Below, one piece after another: positions 34,980-42,567 of a DNA stretch of 46,452 nt (its first letter is position 1; each line of letters starts with the position of its first letter). Source of the stretch: Bacillota bacterium (GTDB lineage Bacteria > Bacillota > Sulfobacillia > RBS10-35 > JAJYVN01); NCBI GenBank assembly GCA_021797775.1, contig JAJZZC010000013.1, positions 1 to 46,452 on the forward strand, read 5' to 3'. The position numbers were made by a program, and so were the translations under genes. The notes beneath the pieces were generated by a model. That model was not told the DNA's origin. It saw only the letters and a program-made list of their open reading frames with translations, and did no database searches.

Positions 34980-35558
34980 TTAGCCCCTCACAAACCCGCG
35001 TTCCCGACCCCTCACGCCTGCAGGCACAATCTGTTCTGCCGGTTCCCACCGTAGGCTCTGGTCTGGGCCACGCTTCCACACACCAAGCACCGGACCTTGC
35101 CGCCTGAGGGAGCTTCCGACAATGCCGCCGAAAATCGCCCCAAGGACGGCGCCCAGAATCAAGCCCTCCGTCACAATCTCCGCCCTCTGCGACGGTGCGC
35201 GCGCACTTCCACCCACAACTCCGCCTGCGGCCGCCCCGGTCAAAATGCCCCCCATCATATTGTCGACCACCTGCTGGACTACGACCTCGACAACCGTCAA
35301 CCCGACGGCGCGCAGGGTCTCCTCCAACTTCGACACAAATCGTCGGTGTGCCGTGAGATCATTGATGTCCACAGACGCTGTCACGGCTACGCCTGGATGT
35401 ACCATGCCGCTCATCGCTATGGGCTCTTCGGCAAACCCAACTTCGCCTTCCGGCAGGCTCAGAGCTTGTTGAACGAAGCGAGTGATGTCCTTTTGTCTCT
35501 CCGGATCAGGCGGCCCTTGATACGGTGCACATCCCGGATAAAATGCCACTCGATTCAT
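34980..35558 (-). CDS. Membrane protein with glycine-rich segment, unknown
   Basis: ATG 35558 has GGGGGAAG upstream. The 192-residue product has a soluble N-terminal half with ERQKDITRFVQQALSLPEGE and VTASVDINDLTAHRRFVSKL. A glycine-zipper membrane region follows, MMGGILTGAAAGGVVGG and LGAVLGAIFGGIVGSSL. Such segments insert into membranes or form channels. It is the last gene of a three-gene minus-strand run with an RHH protein and another membrane protein. No family is recognised. Confidence 0.55.
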   Translation of the reverse strand: MNRVAFYPGCAPYQGPPDPERQKDITRFVQQALSLPEGEVGFAEEPIAMSGMVHPGVAVTASVDINDLTAHRRFVSKLEETLRAVGLTVVEVVVQQVVDNMMGGILTGAAAGGVVGGSARAPSQRAEIVTEGLILGAVLGAIFGGIVGSSLRRQGPVLGVWKRGPDQSLRWEPAEQIVPAGVRGRERGFVRG

Positions 35559-35577
35559 AGCAACTTCCCCCCACCCG

Positions 35578-36006
35578 TCAATGGTCTTGCTGCCCCGGAA
35601 CAGCAGGTGGCGCGCCTGGCGCACCCAGCGGTCGTCCCGAATAGAGATTCCGAACTATCTGGGCAAGAGCTTCGTTGCTGCCCTCCAGCCGCGCCTGCCT
35701 TGTCTTAAGGCTCTCCAACTCCACCGCATACTCATTGAGTTCAGACCGTCTCACAATAGGATCCTCCTTCGTCGATCGGTGATGCTGATAATTCGTGACC
35801 GCCCCAAGGAACCAGTTGACATATCCAGTCACCGGCGCATTCGGTATCAGCCTCGGCAGCAAGACGGCCACCACACCGCCGGCGACCGTCACGAACAGCG
35901 TCGGACCACCCGCCCAACCGATGCCTCGACCGTACCAGACACGAATCTGATCCCGGAGCCAACGCCACACCTTGTTCACCGACACTGTGCCAGCGCAGCC
36001 CCCCAT
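35578..36006 (-). CDS. Membrane protein with coiled coil, unknown
   Basis: ATG 36006 follows the upstream stop by 4 bases; GTG 35985 region is an alternative start. The 142-residue product has a transmembrane segment (LFVTVAGGVVAVLLP), a second weak one (VTGYVNWFLGAV), then a coiled coil (LNEYAVELESLKTRQARLEG) and a Pro/Gly tail. The gene after it encodes a glycine-zipper membrane protein, so the two may form a complex. Confidence 0.55.
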   Translation of the reverse strand: MGGCAGTVSVNKVWRWLRDQIRVWYGRGIGWAGGPTLFVTVAGGVVAVLLPRLIPNAPVTGYVNWFLGAVTNYQHHRSTKEDPIVRRSELNEYAVELESLKTRQARLEGSNEALAQIVRNLYSGRPLGAPGAPPAVPGQQDH

Positions 36007-36010
36007 CGAT

Positions 36011-36328
36011 CTAGCCGGAGATCTGCTGTGGCGCATCGTCCCCGTCATCAGAGAACTCGCTATCCCTGGCATACTTCCGATACTGGCGGAACCAGTCATC
36101 GGCATTAAGGCTGTCGATGACTTCCTGGTCGGAAAGGAACCCACGGATCTTTGCCCACGTCTCGTCCGCGTAGCCACGATCCAGCTGTTCAAAGGCTCCG
36201 AGCAGGACCGCCGAAATGACCGCGCTGTAGGTGACCCGGCGCCCGTCGGCAATCATGCCGCCCCAAATGCGGCGAATGGCCTCGTCGAATTCGGATGGAA
36301 TCGAGATAGTCTGGCGGACCGGCTTCAT
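36011..36328 (-). CDS. RHH-like small regulator
   Basis: ATG 36328 is chosen at the conserved-looking MKPVRQTISIPSEFDEAIRR; an upstream ATG (36379) adds a low-quality extension. The 105-residue product begins with a ribbon-helix-helix pattern (strand RQTISIPSEF, helix DEAIRRIWGG, helix TYSAVISAVLLGAFE) and ends acidic. It heads a three-gene operon and probably autoregulates it. An antitoxin role is possible if one of the membrane proteins is toxic. Confidence 0.5.
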   Translation of the reverse strand: MKPVRQTISIPSEFDEAIRRIWGGMIADGRRVTYSAVISAVLLGAFEQLDRGYADETWAKIRGFLSDQEVIDSLNADDWFRQYRKYARDSEFSDDGDDAPQQISG

Positions 36329-36584
36329 GGGGGGCGCCTCCTCCGCCGTCACGATAGCATGACCGTGATGGCAATGCAATGCGTCATCACGTCATCAAGA
36401 CACCGCACCATACCTGACCCGTCCCTCCCCCCTGTGCCTCCTCTGGGTCCGGGGACGGCGGCGCGAGCGCCGGCCGTCGTAGCGCTGCCGGAGAAGCGGG
36501 CCACTATGGACCCTGTCCGGCCGGGCGCTCCCAAAACACGGGCCTCCTCAAGGGGCAAGTCCCGCCGCGCATGCGGTCGGGTCG

Positions 36585-36632
36585 GCAAGCCAGCATTGCT
36601 GGCTTGCACAAGCAGGGGGCCTCTGCTACCCT
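36585..36632 (+). promoter_or_regulatory. mazEF promoter with palindromic operator
   Basis: Operator GCAAGCCAGCA-T-TGCTGGCTTGC (36585-36607) overlaps the -35 box TTGCAC (36604-36609). A 17-bp spacer leads to -10 TACCCT (36627-36632), and GTG follows 7 bases later, implying a leaderless mRNA. The split copy keeps TTGCGC, 17 bp, TACCGT. Confidence 0.65.
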
Positions 36633-36639
36633 TCCCCCG

Positions 36640-36987
36640 GTGGTGCGCGTGCCCAAGGCCGTCGTCCCCGTCACTTGGCGCCTCGATCCCGCCCTCTACG
36701 AGGCGGTCCGCACGGCGGCCCGCGCCGCCGGCGTCTCGGTCCAGGCCTTCGCCAGCCAGGCCTTGGCCGCGGCCGTGAGGTCAGCGGGCACCGTCGAACC
36801 CGCTGAAGAGGACCACCGCCCGGTCGGCGCCGGCCCCACTGCCGAGGACCACGCCTGGCTTGACGCCGACATCGGCGGCGAGTTGCCGCCCTACGACTGG
36901 GGCCCTGGGGGGCCACCGCCCGGCCGGCCCGTGAGCTGGATTGCTGGCCAGGGCTTCGTCGTGGAGGGCGGCCGCGATGCCCGCTGA
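36640..36987 (+). CDS. mazE: Antitoxin of MazEF-type pair
   Basis: GTG 36640 is chosen because the -10 box ends 7 bases upstream and sequence similarity to the split copy starts there. The 115-residue product has a ribbon-helix-helix-like N-terminus (RVPKAVVPVTWRLDPALYEA, VRTAARAAGVSVQAFASQAL) and an acidic tail (EPAEEDHRPV, AEDHAWLDADIGG) that would wrap the toxin. It overlaps the toxin gene by 11 bases. Its likely operator is the 23-bp palindrome upstream. Symbol is by role only. Confidence 0.65.
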   Translation: MVRVPKAVVPVTWRLDPALYEAVRTAARAAGVSVQAFASQALAAAVRSAGTVEPAEEDHRPVGAGPTAEDHAWLDADIGGELPPYDWGPGGPPPGRPVSWIAGQGFVVEGGRDAR

Positions 36988-37342
36988 CGCACTCGCCGTC
37001 GGCGACGTCCTGCAGGTGGCGCTGGGCCGGGTGCTTCCGGCGGGCCACGAGCAGGCCGGCCTGCGCCCGGCCGTGGCGGTCGGTCTCCCGCGGCCCCCCC
37101 TGCGCTACCCCGTCTTGCTGGTGGTGCCCCTGACCACCCAGCACGGCGCGTGGGCCGCGGCCAATCCGCAGGTGTATCCGCAGCTGCCCGCCGGGACCGG
37201 GGGGTTGCGCGCGCCGTCGGTGGCGCTGTGCGACCAGATCCGGGCCTGCGATGCCCGCCGCGTCCGGGGCTACCTCGGCACGCTCGACCGGGCCACTTGC
37301 GCGGCGGTGCAGCAGGGTGTGCGGCGCGTGCTGGATCTGTGA
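36977..37342 (+). CDS. mazF: MazF/PemK-type endoribonuclease toxin
   Basis: ATG 36977 has GGAGGG 8 bases upstream. The 121-residue product has the MazF layout: first strand VGDVLQVALG, the RPAVAVG and YPVLLVVPLTTQ strands, LRAPSVALCDQIRACDARRV (the conserved S...DQ/R region), then GYLGTLDRATCAAVQQGVRR. These toxins cut single-stranded RNA at short motifs. It appears intact, so the pair probably stabilises the plasmid. Confidence 0.75.
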   Translation: MPADALAVGDVLQVALGRVLPAGHEQAGLRPAVAVGLPRPPLRYPVLLVVPLTTQHGAWAAANPQVYPQLPAGTGGLRAPSVALCDQIRACDARRVRGYLGTLDRATCAAVQQGVRRVLDL

Positions 37343-37469
37343 GCGATCCGCTCCTTGGCGCCGGGCGCCGATCTGCCGGCGTAGGCACGACCCGGTGCGG
37401 CGCATCCGTCTGACGCCGATCGGCCTGGCCACCGCCACAGTGGATGTGGGCGTCGTCGGCGCGGCGTGT

Positions 37470-37493
37470 GTAGTGTATTTGCATGAACACTGC
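37470..37493. repeat. GTAGTGT palindrome, site 1
   Basis: GTAGTGT, 10 bp, ACACTGC. The ATG of the downstream decayed gene (37483) lies in the spacer, 6 bases after TAGTGT. Member of a seven-site family at 37.4-45.3 kb. Confidence 0.65.
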
Positions 37494-38023
37494 GGGATGG
37501 GCGCCAGCCGAGGCCGAGCGAGCACAGCTCGCGGCAGCGATCGACGCGGCGCTCATGGCCATCCAGGCCGAGTACACGGACGGGCTGGAGTGGACGCGGC
37601 ACCTGTTCGGAGCGTACCCGGGCGCGGAGGACGTTGAGTTCCTTCGCGCCCGGGCAACCGAGGTGATCCGCTGCGGAGAGGCCACGCCCGGGGCCACGGA
37701 GCGGGCGATCGACATCGTGGTCGACCGCGCGCACCTGGTCAGCCGGCGGCCGTTTGCCGAGAAGGCTGTGGGACGACGCCCTGGTGCGCGTCCCCCTGGA
37801 CGCGTCAGCCGAGCTCATCAGCAAGCGCGCTCAGGCGCTCGCCGGCGCAGCTGGCCTCTCCGAGAGGGACGCCGATCGCAACGTCCAGGTGTTGCGGAAC
37901 CGGCTCGATGCTCGCCGACGGGAATATGAGAAGACCCCGCCTGGCTGTTCGGCGAGCGCTGGCTGCCGCCGCCGGCGGGACGGCGTGCCGGCGGCCCAGC
38001 CCGTCGCGCGGCGGCTGTTCTGA
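37483..38023 (+). pseudogene. Decayed fusion of the 338-aa and antitoxin-like genes
   Basis: The first frame (37483 to about 37756) reads RAQLAAAIDAALMAIQAEYT and GLEWTRHLFGAYPGAED. This matches the C-terminal third of the 44256-45272 protein (RAQLVAAVDVALEAIAREYA, GLEWARSLLGAYPAAEE). After a frameshift it continues LWDDALVRVPLDASAELISK and NVQVLRNRLDARRR, also matching. It ends with a WLFGERWLPPPA stretch like the tail of the 43947-44231 protein. It is therefore a deletion-fused, frameshifted copy of that operon, with its own palindrome at the start. Confidence 0.7.
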
Positions 38024-38091
38024 GCCCGAGAACGCGAGGCTCGTCGCCATTGGGGGCGCGAGGGCTGAGCTCGGTTGCGTTGTGGCCGGAT

Positions 38092-38143
38092 GGGTACACG
38101 GTATACGGCGTACGGTGCGCGGCGTACCGCGTACCGTGTACCC
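38092..38143. repeat. TACGGTG-type inverted repeat, site B
   Basis: Arms GGGTACACGGTA (38092-38103) and TACCGTGTACCC (38132-38143) are perfect, and TACGGTG is inside at 38111. It belongs to the same motif family as the parA iterons at 3031-3124. Confidence 0.65.
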
Positions 38144-38220
38144 AAGCAACCGGTTGGAACCCTCTATCGCGATCGCGGCGTAGGGCGGGCGACTCTGGCG
38201 GCCCGCGTCCGGGTCCGCGT

Positions 38221-38300
38221 GACCCCGGTCCCGGTCGTCGCGGCGGCAGAGTCGTGTCGGTGCCCGCAGCCGTCCTGTAGTGTATCGCTTTTCACACTAC
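38221..38300. repeat. GTAGTGT palindrome, site 2, with shared left flank
   Basis: GTAGTGT (38277-38283), 10 bp, ACACTAC (38294-38300). The flank GACCCCGGTCCCGGTCGTCG (38221 on) recurs before site 3 at 39050 with 29 of 31 bases alike, so the RelBE-type module is bracketed by direct repeats. Confidence 0.7.
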
Positions 38301-38379
38301 GGGGCTGCCCCGTCCATCTGTACGACCCGAGGCACCGGAACGCGCCACCGGCTAGACTAGCAGGATGGAGGGGCTGCCC

Positions 38380-38691
38380 GTGGCCACGGCGGAGGACGTC
38401 CGCGCCGAGCTGTACCGCCTCATCGAGGTCTTGCCCGTCGGCGAACTGGCTGAACTAGCCCGGGTCGCCGAGCGCCTGCAGCGGCGCAACCAGCGGCAGG
38501 CGCGACTCGAGTGGGTATCGGCGTATGTCCGCCGCCTGCCCGACGCCGAGCGCCCGGAGGCGTGGACCGCCCTGCTCTGGTTGCTCGGAGAAAAGCCAGT
38601 CGAACCGACGGCCGAGGAGCGCCATGCCCTACACGAGCCCGATAGCGATGCGGTTTCCTGGGCACAGGCCACGCGCGACCTTGGCCTCTGA
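38380..38691 (+). CDS. Antitoxin-like partner of a RelE toxin
   Basis: GTG 38380 is chosen because GGAGGGG lies 6 bases upstream; ATG 38365 is in frame but poorly placed. The 103-residue product is helical: LYRLIEVLPVGELAELARVA, ARLEWVSAYVRRLPDAERPE, TALLWLLGEKP. It resembles the 43947-44231 protein, defining a local antitoxin-like family. A RelE-type toxin gene follows after 57 bases. Site 2 lies about 80 bases upstream and could act as operator. Confidence 0.6.
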   Translation: MATAEDVRAELYRLIEVLPVGELAELARVAERLQRRNQRQARLEWVSAYVRRLPDAERPEAWTALLWLLGEKPVEPTAEERHALHEPDSDAVSWAQATRDLGL

Positions 38692-38748
38692 CGGCACGCC
38701 CGATTCTCACCGCGGGAGGCGGTACGCTGCACCGCGGGGGGGACGCCA

Positions 38749-39042
38749 ATGCCAGCGCCGAAGGGACCGGACACGCCAGCACCGGGGTACACGGTCTCCG
38801 TCCTCCGCGACGCCATGCGTATTCTCGGACGGCTGGACCGCCGGACGCAGAAGCGCCTGGCGGATGCTGTGGAGCAGATGGCGACCGACCCCTTCAAGGG
38901 CGACGTCCGTCCGTTGGCGGGAGAGCCTGACGCCTACCGCCGCCGCGTCGGGGACTGGCGCGTCCTGTTCCGCGTCGACCAGGCGACGCACGCCGTCACG
39001 GTCTACCGCATCGGCCCGCGCGGCGACGTGTACGGCCGATGA
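38749..39042 (+). CDS. RelE/ParE-type toxin
   Basis: The 97-residue product has the RelE/ParE fold pattern. A helix pair (ILGRLDRRTQKRLADAVEQM) is followed by PFKGDVRPLAGEPDAYRRRV, the strand GDWRVLFRVDQATHAV and the final strand TVYRIGPRGDVYG. The Arg-rich RRRVGDWRVLF core is typical of the active surface. RelE members cut mRNA in the ribosome and ParE members poison gyrase; sequence alone does not decide here. It is intact and paired with the upstream antitoxin-like gene between sites 2 and 3. Confidence 0.75.
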   Translation: MPAPKGPDTPAPGYTVSVLRDAMRILGRLDRRTQKRLADAVEQMATDPFKGDVRPLAGEPDAYRRRVGDWRVLFRVDQATHAVTVYRIGPRGDVYGR

Positions 39043-39049
39043 AGCTGTC

Positions 39050-39120
39050 GACCCCGGTCCCGGCCGTCGCGGCGGCGGAGGGCTCGCGGCTTGCTCGTGA
39101 TGTATAGCGGGGTACACTAC
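39050..39120. repeat. GTAGTGT palindrome, site 3 (degenerate), with shared left flank
   Basis: GTGATGT (39097-39103), 10 bp, ACACTAC (39114-39120): five of seven left-arm bases kept. The left flank (39050-39080) repeats that of site 2. It closes the RelBE-type module and opens the PIN module. Confidence 0.6.
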
Positions 39121-39164
39121 AGCCCACGTGCGTTCCTGCCGCGCCTGACGGTGGCCGGCGCCGT

Positions 39165-39572
39165 CTACTCCGCCCTCGCGGAGGCCGCTTCGTCCCGGGC
39201 CTCCGTGCGCGCCAGAACCTCCGTCACCGCCTCGCGCAGCGCGGGCGCCCCGAGCTTGGCCGCCACGCGGCCCAGGTTGCGCAGCCACTCCCCGGAGGAC
39301 TCCTCCAGCGCGCCCGGGCCAAAGACGCCGCGGCGGATCAGCTCGGCCTCGAAGAGATGCCGCTCCAGGCCGGCCGCCTGCACCGCCTGCTCCACGGAGG
39401 CGCGGCCCTTGGTGAACTCCAGGATGGCCAGATCGATCCGCGTCTCGCGGATTCCCTCCAGCGCCCAGCGCCGCAACAGCGCCGCTTCCGAGCAGCCCAG
39501 CTGGCCGGCCAGCTCCGCCAGCGCCTGCGTCTCCTCCGGCTCCAGGCGCACGGACTTCGTCGTCGTCGCCAT
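39165..39572 (-). CDS. RHH/UPF0175-like antitoxin
   Basis: ATG 39572 overlaps the stop of the PIN-like gene (TGATG). The 135-residue product begins with a ribbon-helix-helix (TTKSVRLEPEETQALAELAG, LGCSEAALLRRWALEG). It then has a UPF0175-type block (FTKGRASVEQAVQAAGLERH) and an acidic tail. UPF0175 proteins are typically the antitoxins of DUF3368 PIN toxins. The order here is toxin first, antitoxin second. Confidence 0.65.
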   Translation of the reverse strand: MATTTKSVRLEPEETQALAELAGQLGCSEAALLRRWALEGIRETRIDLAILEFTKGRASVEQAVQAAGLERHLFEAELIRRGVFGPGALEESSGEWLRNLGRVAAKLGAPALREAVTEVLARTEARDEAASARAE

Positions 39573-40105
39573 CAGCGCACCCCCTTGTAGTACAGGATCA
39601 TCAGCAGCTCACGGCCCGCGTTGATCAGCCCCCGTGCCGTCCGGTTGCCCTCCTCGAGCCGGTCCAGCGCCGCCCATCCCGCAGGCCAGGGCATCACGCC
39701 GCGGTCGACCGCCAGCGCGACGAGGCCCGGAACGTCGAGGACCAGGAGCCCGTGTGCCGCGGCGAACTGCCTGGCCGGGGCCTCGTTGATCAACGCCACC
39801 GCTTCCCGCTCGCGGGCGAGCAGGAGGACGTCGCGCTCTCCCTTCCCGGCGAAGCGCTCCGGGCCCCACCGTGCCGGCCAGCCCCCGGCCGGATCCGCCC
39901 GCTGGATCAGCCCGGCGTCTCTCCAAGTCCGGAACCCCTCGGCGCTGGCGGCTAGGCCCGCGGCCTCGATCTCCCGTGCCACCGCGCGCGGGCCCACCAG
40001 ACGGAAGAACCGGAGCAGGTACACCTCTACCCGGGCCCCGAAGGCCACGTCCCAGAAGGAAGCGTCCAGCACGGCCGAGGTGTCACCAAATGCATCGCTC
40101 TGCAT
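39572..40105 (-). CDS. PIN-like (DUF3368-type) nuclease toxin
   Basis: ATG 40105 starts a 177-residue protein with acidic residues expected of a PIN ribonuclease. DTSAVLDASFWDVAF lies at the N-terminus, EREAVALINEAPARQFAAAH in the middle (E and N of PIN), then LLVLDVPGLVALAVDRGVM and the C-terminal helix. DUF3368 PIN toxins pair with UPF0175 antitoxins, as here. No frame breaks are seen. The frame extends upstream of 40105 but without protein character. It occupies the interval between sites 3 and 4. Confidence 0.6.
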   Translation of the reverse strand: MQSDAFGDTSAVLDASFWDVAFGARVEVYLLRFFRLVGPRAVAREIEAAGLAASAEGFRTWRDAGLIQRADPAGGWPARWGPERFAGKGERDVLLLAREREAVALINEAPARQFAAAHGLLVLDVPGLVALAVDRGVMPWPAGWAALDRLEEGNRTARGLINAGRELLMILYYKGVR

Positions 40106-40365
40106 TATTCCAATGTACCACGCATCTATGCGTCCGGCCATCCGACAGATCCGGGGGTGCGGTGGCACGCGTCGCGCCGCAGCGCCGTCGCGAACACCCG
40201 GCTGTGCAAACACCCCAGCAGAAACCCAGTGGGCCGCAACGGCCAGGGGAGGCGTCGCCGCCTCCCTGAGGGCCGCCGCCGCAACGCGGTCCGCCAAGGC
40301 CGGGTTCCTCCTCCGCTCGCGGTCACGCCGACCGGCGGCGTAGGACGTAGGCCGCGCCGGTTGGA

Positions 40366-40389
40366 CAGTGTACCGTGGACGGTCCACTG
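40366..40389. repeat. Weak TACCGTGGAC inverted repeat
   Basis: CAGTGTACCGTGGACGGTCC followed by ACTG contains GTGGAC-G-GTCCAC and the TACCGTG core of the par-type sites. It is less symmetric than sites at 38092 and 45361. Confidence 0.35.
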
Positions 40390-40395
40390 CGGCGC

Positions 40396-40447
40396 CGTGC
40401 AACAGGGCAAGGCGCCCCTGGTCACCGCCGACCTGCGCCGCCCGGTC
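40396..40447 (+). pseudogene. Short fragment of the tyrosine recombinase gene
   Basis: QQGKAPLVTADLRR is encoded here with near-identical bases to 42928-42975 inside the intact recombinase. Only about 50 bases are shared. The rest of the region to 40760 is not recognised. It is a footprint of a past recombination or deletion. Confidence 0.5.
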
Positions 40448-40886
40448 CATGGCGCGGCGCAGCTGCTCGACACGCGTGGCGAGGCGGGCCTGCAGGCAAC
40501 AACACCGACCGCTGCCAGCCTGGCCGCTGGGACCCCCGGCAAGCTGGTCGCCATGCTCGAGGGGCGCTCAACAGTTGCTAGCAAGATCCCCCATGGGGCT
40601 CAATGCCTTCCGCTCCACGTGACGAATGTCCGGTCTTACGCGCTGTGGACCGAGACGGACGCCCACCATGCCGAGGCGGTCCGGATTCAGCAACGCCTCT
40701 GGCGGAGGCGGGAGGCTCTGGGCACCACCTGGTTCCTTGCCGCCGAAACCCACTGATCGTCGGCCGGCAGGGCCACACGAGAGCCGGCCGCTGGCTCGCA
40801 GCCTTCCACTTCCCCTGCGTCCCCGTCGATCCGGCCGATATCGCCGCAGCAGCGGACGTGGGTGACGGCAGCCGTCACCGCCGCGG

Positions 40887-40914
40887 GCGTAGTGTCTCTC
40901 CATGAACACTACGC
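40887..40914. repeat. GTAGTGT palindrome, site 4
   Basis: Nine-base arms GCGTAGTGT and ACACTACGC are perfect around 10 bp. An ATG lies in the spacer (40902), 6 bases after TAGTGT, just as at site 1. Confidence 0.7.
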
Positions 40915-40939
40915 CCGCTGGCGTATGGACACGAGCCGC

Positions 40940-41575
40940 CGACCCGGGCGGCGGTGGTGCGCGAGGTGTGGCGCGGCATCCGCCGCATGAAGGGTACGGC
41001 CCAGCTCGGGAAGGCACCGGCGCGGACCGAGGAGATCCGGCGGATGGTGGCCGCCTGCGGCGACCAGCTGCTCGGGCTCCGCGACCGGGCGCTGCTTCTG
41101 GCCGGCTTTGCCGGCGGCTTCCGCCGCTCAGCTGGTCGCCCTCGACGTCGCGGACATGGAGTTCGTATGCGACGGCCTGGCTGTCAACCTCCGGCAGTCG
41201 AAGACGGACCAGGAGAGTGAGGGGCGCCGGGTCGGCATCCCGTACGGGCCGCGGCCGTTGACGTGCCCCGATCGCCGACGTCCCGATCTTCCGGCCCGTC
41301 AACCGGCACGGGCAGGTGCAGCCGCGGCGGCTCTCCGATCGGGCGGTGGTCGTGGTCAAGCGCGCGGCCGCCTCAGCGGGCCTCGATCCGGCCCGCTACG
41401 CCAGCCACAGCCTGCGCGCCGGGCTGGCCACGGCGGCGGCAGCCGCCGGAGTGCCGGAGCGTCATAGCGCAGACGGGTCACCGGAGCGTGACCACACTCC
41501 GGTGGTACATCCGGGAGGGGAGCCTGTTTCGGGAGAACGCGGCGGCGGCGGTAGGGCTGTACCGAAGGGGTCGCT
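40940..41575 (+). pseudogene. Tyrosine recombinase, frameshifted copy lacking its N-terminus
   Basis: It reads in pieces: VWRGIRRMKGTAQLGKAP, LRDRALLLAGFAGGFRRS, then (shifted) QLVALDVADMEFVCDGLAVN and RQSKTDQESEGRRVGIPYG, then PARYASHSLRAGLATAAAAA and a final TTLRWYIREGSLFRENAAAA. Each matches the intact recombinase at 42568-43536, including R, K and HxxR regions. At least two frame breaks and an absent core-binding domain make it non-functional. Confidence 0.7.
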
Positions 41576-41579
41576 CCGC

Positions 41580-41738
41580 CTACCAGCGGCGGCGGCCCCG
41601 GCGGACCGAAACCGCGAAACGGAAAGCAAGTGCGATAACCAGGGCCACTACCACCAGGAGGAGTGCGGAACGCAAGGCGGAGGGCAGGTCGGCCCACGTC
41701 TGCGACCACGATGGGAGGTGGAAGACCAACCCGTGCAT
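41580..41738 (-). CDS. Small single-span membrane protein
   Basis: ATG 41738 is 4 bases past the stop of the nuclease-like gene. The 52-residue product is MHGLVFHLPSWSQTWADLPS, a hydrophobic helix (LLLVVVALVIALAFRFAV) and a basic tail RRGRRRW. One membrane span is clear. The function is unknown; co-transcription with the nuclease-like gene is likely. Confidence 0.45.
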   Translation of the reverse strand: MHGLVFHLPSWSQTWADLPSALRSALLLVVVALVIALAFRFAVSVRRGRRRW

Positions 41739-41742
41739 GGCG

Positions 41743-42102
41743 TTAGCCCCGCGAGCGGCCGCTTCCGCGCAGCGGCCGCAATTGGCGGCGGGTGCGCGCG
41801 GAGCGCCGCTCGATCGTGTTCGTGCGTAGGTCGACCTGGGCCACGACCGGGGTGGCACGCCCCCCCCGGGTGCGTGTGGCGCGGCTCTTGAGCGCGCCGT
41901 TCGAGCGCCGGGACGGCCACGCTGCCTTGCCGACGGCGCTAGTCTTGACCTGGACGTACTCGATCCGTCCGTCTGGGAGCTCGGCGATCAGATCGGCAGA
42001 CCCGCGGCTGCCGGGGCTCTGCCACACGCGCGCCCCAGCCGCCCGATATGCCCGCTGGACCAGGTTCTCCCCTCGCCGCCCGGTGTTGTACGCCTTGGCC
42101 AC
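41743..42102 (-). CDS. PD-(D/E)XK nuclease-like protein (Hjc-like)
   Basis: The 119-residue product has RRGENLVQRAYRAAGARVWQ, then SPGSRGSADLIAELPDGRIE and YVQVKTS. This is the E...GSRG-x-DL...(E/Q)xK layout of Holliday-junction resolvases and related PD-(D/E)XK nucleases. The catalytic pair reads D...QVK instead of EVK, so activity is uncertain. The C-terminal third is basic. It lies between a dead and a live recombinase copy, which fits DNA processing in this island. Confidence 0.55.
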   Translation of the reverse strand: MAKAYNTGRRGENLVQRAYRAAGARVWQSPGSRGSADLIAELPDGRIEYVQVKTSAVGKAAWPSRRSNGALKSRATRTRGGRATPVVAQVDLRTNTIERRSARTRRQLRPLRGSGRSRG

Positions 42103-42567
42103 GTCCTGGATCTCCCCTCAGGAACCATCTTTATGTCAACGGTACGTCTGTTCGTATCTGGCTGTCAACCCCCAGTAGTGCGGCACCATCCAAGACAACG
42201 GCACCAGGCTCCTCGTTCGGCTCCAAACATAGTTCCCAAGAGGTCTCCTTCCCCGCAGCGCGCAGCGAGCCGCTCACCGCCCGCGTCGGCGAGGCCAGCG
42301 GACAGAAGACCCCACGACCACTCGGTCGACGAGCTGTTCCACTGTCGCCGTATGGGCGTCTTCTCCAAGACCCAGCAGTAGCTCTGGTGCCCTGGCAGGG
42401 CACCATCGGGACCAGGAGGTCGACGATTCAGATCTGCCGCCCCCGACCAGGTCGACCGCCCTTGCGGTACCCTTTCCCTGGCGGTGATCCCCGCCTCGGC
42501 TGGCCATGTCACGTGGTCTTCCAGGCATGTCTCGAGGCTGCAGCCGGGCCCCCACGGAGGAATGGCC
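42103..42567. other. Intergenic before the recombinase
   Basis: 465 bases. The left side would hold the promoter of the minus-strand nuclease gene. GTCAAC occurs at 42136 and again at 42165 as a direct repeat. A Shine-Dalgarno GGAGG is at 42556-42560. No gene is supported. Confidence 0.4.

Noticed and set aside
40157-40756. Long plus-strand frame of about 200 codons
   Set aside because: It overlaps the end of the PIN gene region, contains only a 50-base recombinase fragment and otherwise lacks protein character and a ribosome site.
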